Of a stretch of 12,407 bases of DNA, positions 11,590-12,407 are shown one piece after another. The stretch spans positions 1-12,407 of the forward strand of contig DAOVHI010000031.1 in assembly GCA_030671985.1 (NCBI GenBank), read 5' to 3'. Position 1 is the stretch's first letter. Each line of letters opens with the position of its first letter. Under the pieces are notes generated by a model. It was not told where the DNA came from and made no database searches. It saw nothing but the letters and a program-made list of their open reading frames with translations. Both the position numbers and the translations under genes were made by a program. This DNA comes from a bacterium (lineage in GTDB: Bacteria; JAHJDO01).

Positions 11590-12407
11590 TTATATTAAAG
11601 AAAAAAGATATCCCAGCGCTAAAGCCGATGCAGATATAAAAACCAAATATATAGTCACTATTTTTATACCAAACTCTTTCTTCAACACCAATATCGTGCC
11701 GTAACTGGTTATAGGTCCAGCCAATAAAAGAACCATGCCGCCTCCGATACTCAACCCCTGTCTTACAAAGGCATCTACTAACGGAACGGTAGCTGTTGAA
11801 CAGATATACATCACGAGACCAAATATTAGCGCAAAGACATATCCAAGGATTCCGCCCAAAGTATTCTTGATCCATAATCCCAAAGGCACCACTGTAGCAA
11901 CAATCGCCGCTAAAACTATTCCCGCAACCAACTCAAGCCCGATCTCTCTTGGCATATCCCAAAAGGCGAATTTGAAAACTGATTTAACATGTTCATAAGC
12001 GCTCTTTCCATGTGTATGAGCAACACCTGCTTTGCAATGAGGGCATACCTCTTCGGCTCTTTTGCGAGGAACAAAGGAAAGCAGGTTTCCAATAATACCT
12101 ATTAGAATTCCCATAAAAATAACTGCAAAAAATATAAATATAGCAAACCTTATTCCCAAGAGCTTATATGTAACCAAAAGAGCGCTTATTGAAGTTGCCG
12201 GAGTTGCCACCAAAAATGCCAGAACCGGTCCTAATTTCGAACCTTTTTTGTAAAAACTTAAAGCTACCGGCAGTGAACCCCAACAGCATATCGGCAGAAC
12301 CGCTCCAACAACCGTAGCGTAAAAAATTGACCCAATGCCCTTTTTGCCCAAGTATTTTTTTACCCATTCGTCAGAAACAAATACATGTATCAAACCGCTT
12401 AAGAAAA
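11590..12407 (-). CDS. DUF318/ArsP-type membrane permease, N-terminus outside window
   Basis: The frame is open to the right edge (the codons before the TTG at 12393 read FLSG), so the first part is missing. At least 268 residues are visible, with about seven or eight hydrophobic segments in two blocks. The first block contains GAVLPICCWGSLPVALSFYKKG and FLVATPATSISALL, the second STATVPLVDAFVRQG and LLAGPITSYGT: this internal repeat of polar loops with P[LI]xxC and PxTS motifs is the mark of the DUF318 permease family, which includes ArsP, an exporter of trivalent organoarsenicals. Between the blocks is a cytoplasmic loop with CPHC and HTH (about 117-128 from the TTG), a likely metal site. 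The first motif is CCWG rather than the more common CSCG. Substrate unknown. Confidence 0.85.
   Translation of the reverse strand, partial: FLSGLIHVFVSDEWVKKYLGKKGIGSIFYATVVGAVLPICCWGSLPVALSFYKKGSKLGPVLAFLVATPATSISALLVTYKLLGIRFAIFIFFAVIFMGILIGIIGNLLSFVPRKRAEEVCPHCKAGVAHTHGKSAYEHVKSVFKFAFWDMPREIGLELVAGIVLAAIVATVVPLGLWIKNTLGGILGYVFALIFGLVMYICSTATVPLVDAFVRQGLSIGGGMVLLLAGPITSYGTILVLKKEFGIKIVTIYLVFISASALALGYLFSLI

Overview
The window (about 40% GC by eye) comes from a strictly anaerobic, probably Gram-negative bacterium. The anaerobic signal is a complete [FeFe]-hydrogenase maturation set (HydE, HydF, HydG plus a TM1266-type regulator) next to superoxide reductase and rubrerythrin. The Gram-negative signal is two lipoproteins, a LolA remnant and an integron attC-like site. 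The exact phylum cannot be fixed from the sequence; an uncultured lineage such as Omnitrophota or a deltaproteobacterial relative is only a guess.

Left part (1-2870), accessory DNA. A SpoIIAA-like gene tail (1-125) is followed by a good integron attC-like palindrome (148-274), a SYLF-domain lipoprotein gene (321-884) and a second, degenerate attC-like site (894-951). This reads as one cassette from an integron array. It abuts a 118-bp palindromic MITE-like repeat (961-1078) and, on the minus strand, a lolA-like gene cut to its first 89 codons. A PEGA-like lipoprotein and a Phd/YefM-RelE/YoeB toxin-antitoxin pair follow; the pair has a clear promoter and paired TGTAC operator half-sites.

Centre (2743-9306), minus strand, core metabolism. 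In transcription order there is a leader with a terminator and a mutually exclusive antiterminator pairing, then TM1266-type regulator, hydF, hydG and hydE, all overlapping at their ends. A class II fructose-bisphosphate aldolase, a DegT-family aminotransferase and a small basic protein gene (2743-2868) follow. No hydrogenase structural subunit is present. HydF lacks the P-loop lysine, HydG lacks one cysteine of its C-terminal cluster motif, and the aminotransferase has no ordinary start codon in frame upstream of its conserved N-terminus.

Right part (9307-12407). A plus-strand Panacea-antitoxin/toxin pair (9511-10384), apparently transcribed leaderless from a promoter with an operator between its -35 and -10, sits between the hydrogenase operon and an oxygen-defence operon. 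Next to it is a frameshifted scrap that looks like the C-terminus of a restriction-modification methylase. The minus-strand operon rubrerythrin-desulfoferrodoxin removes superoxide and peroxide, which fits protection of oxygen-sensitive Fe-S enzymes such as those to the left. A DUF318/ArsP-type permease runs off the right edge.
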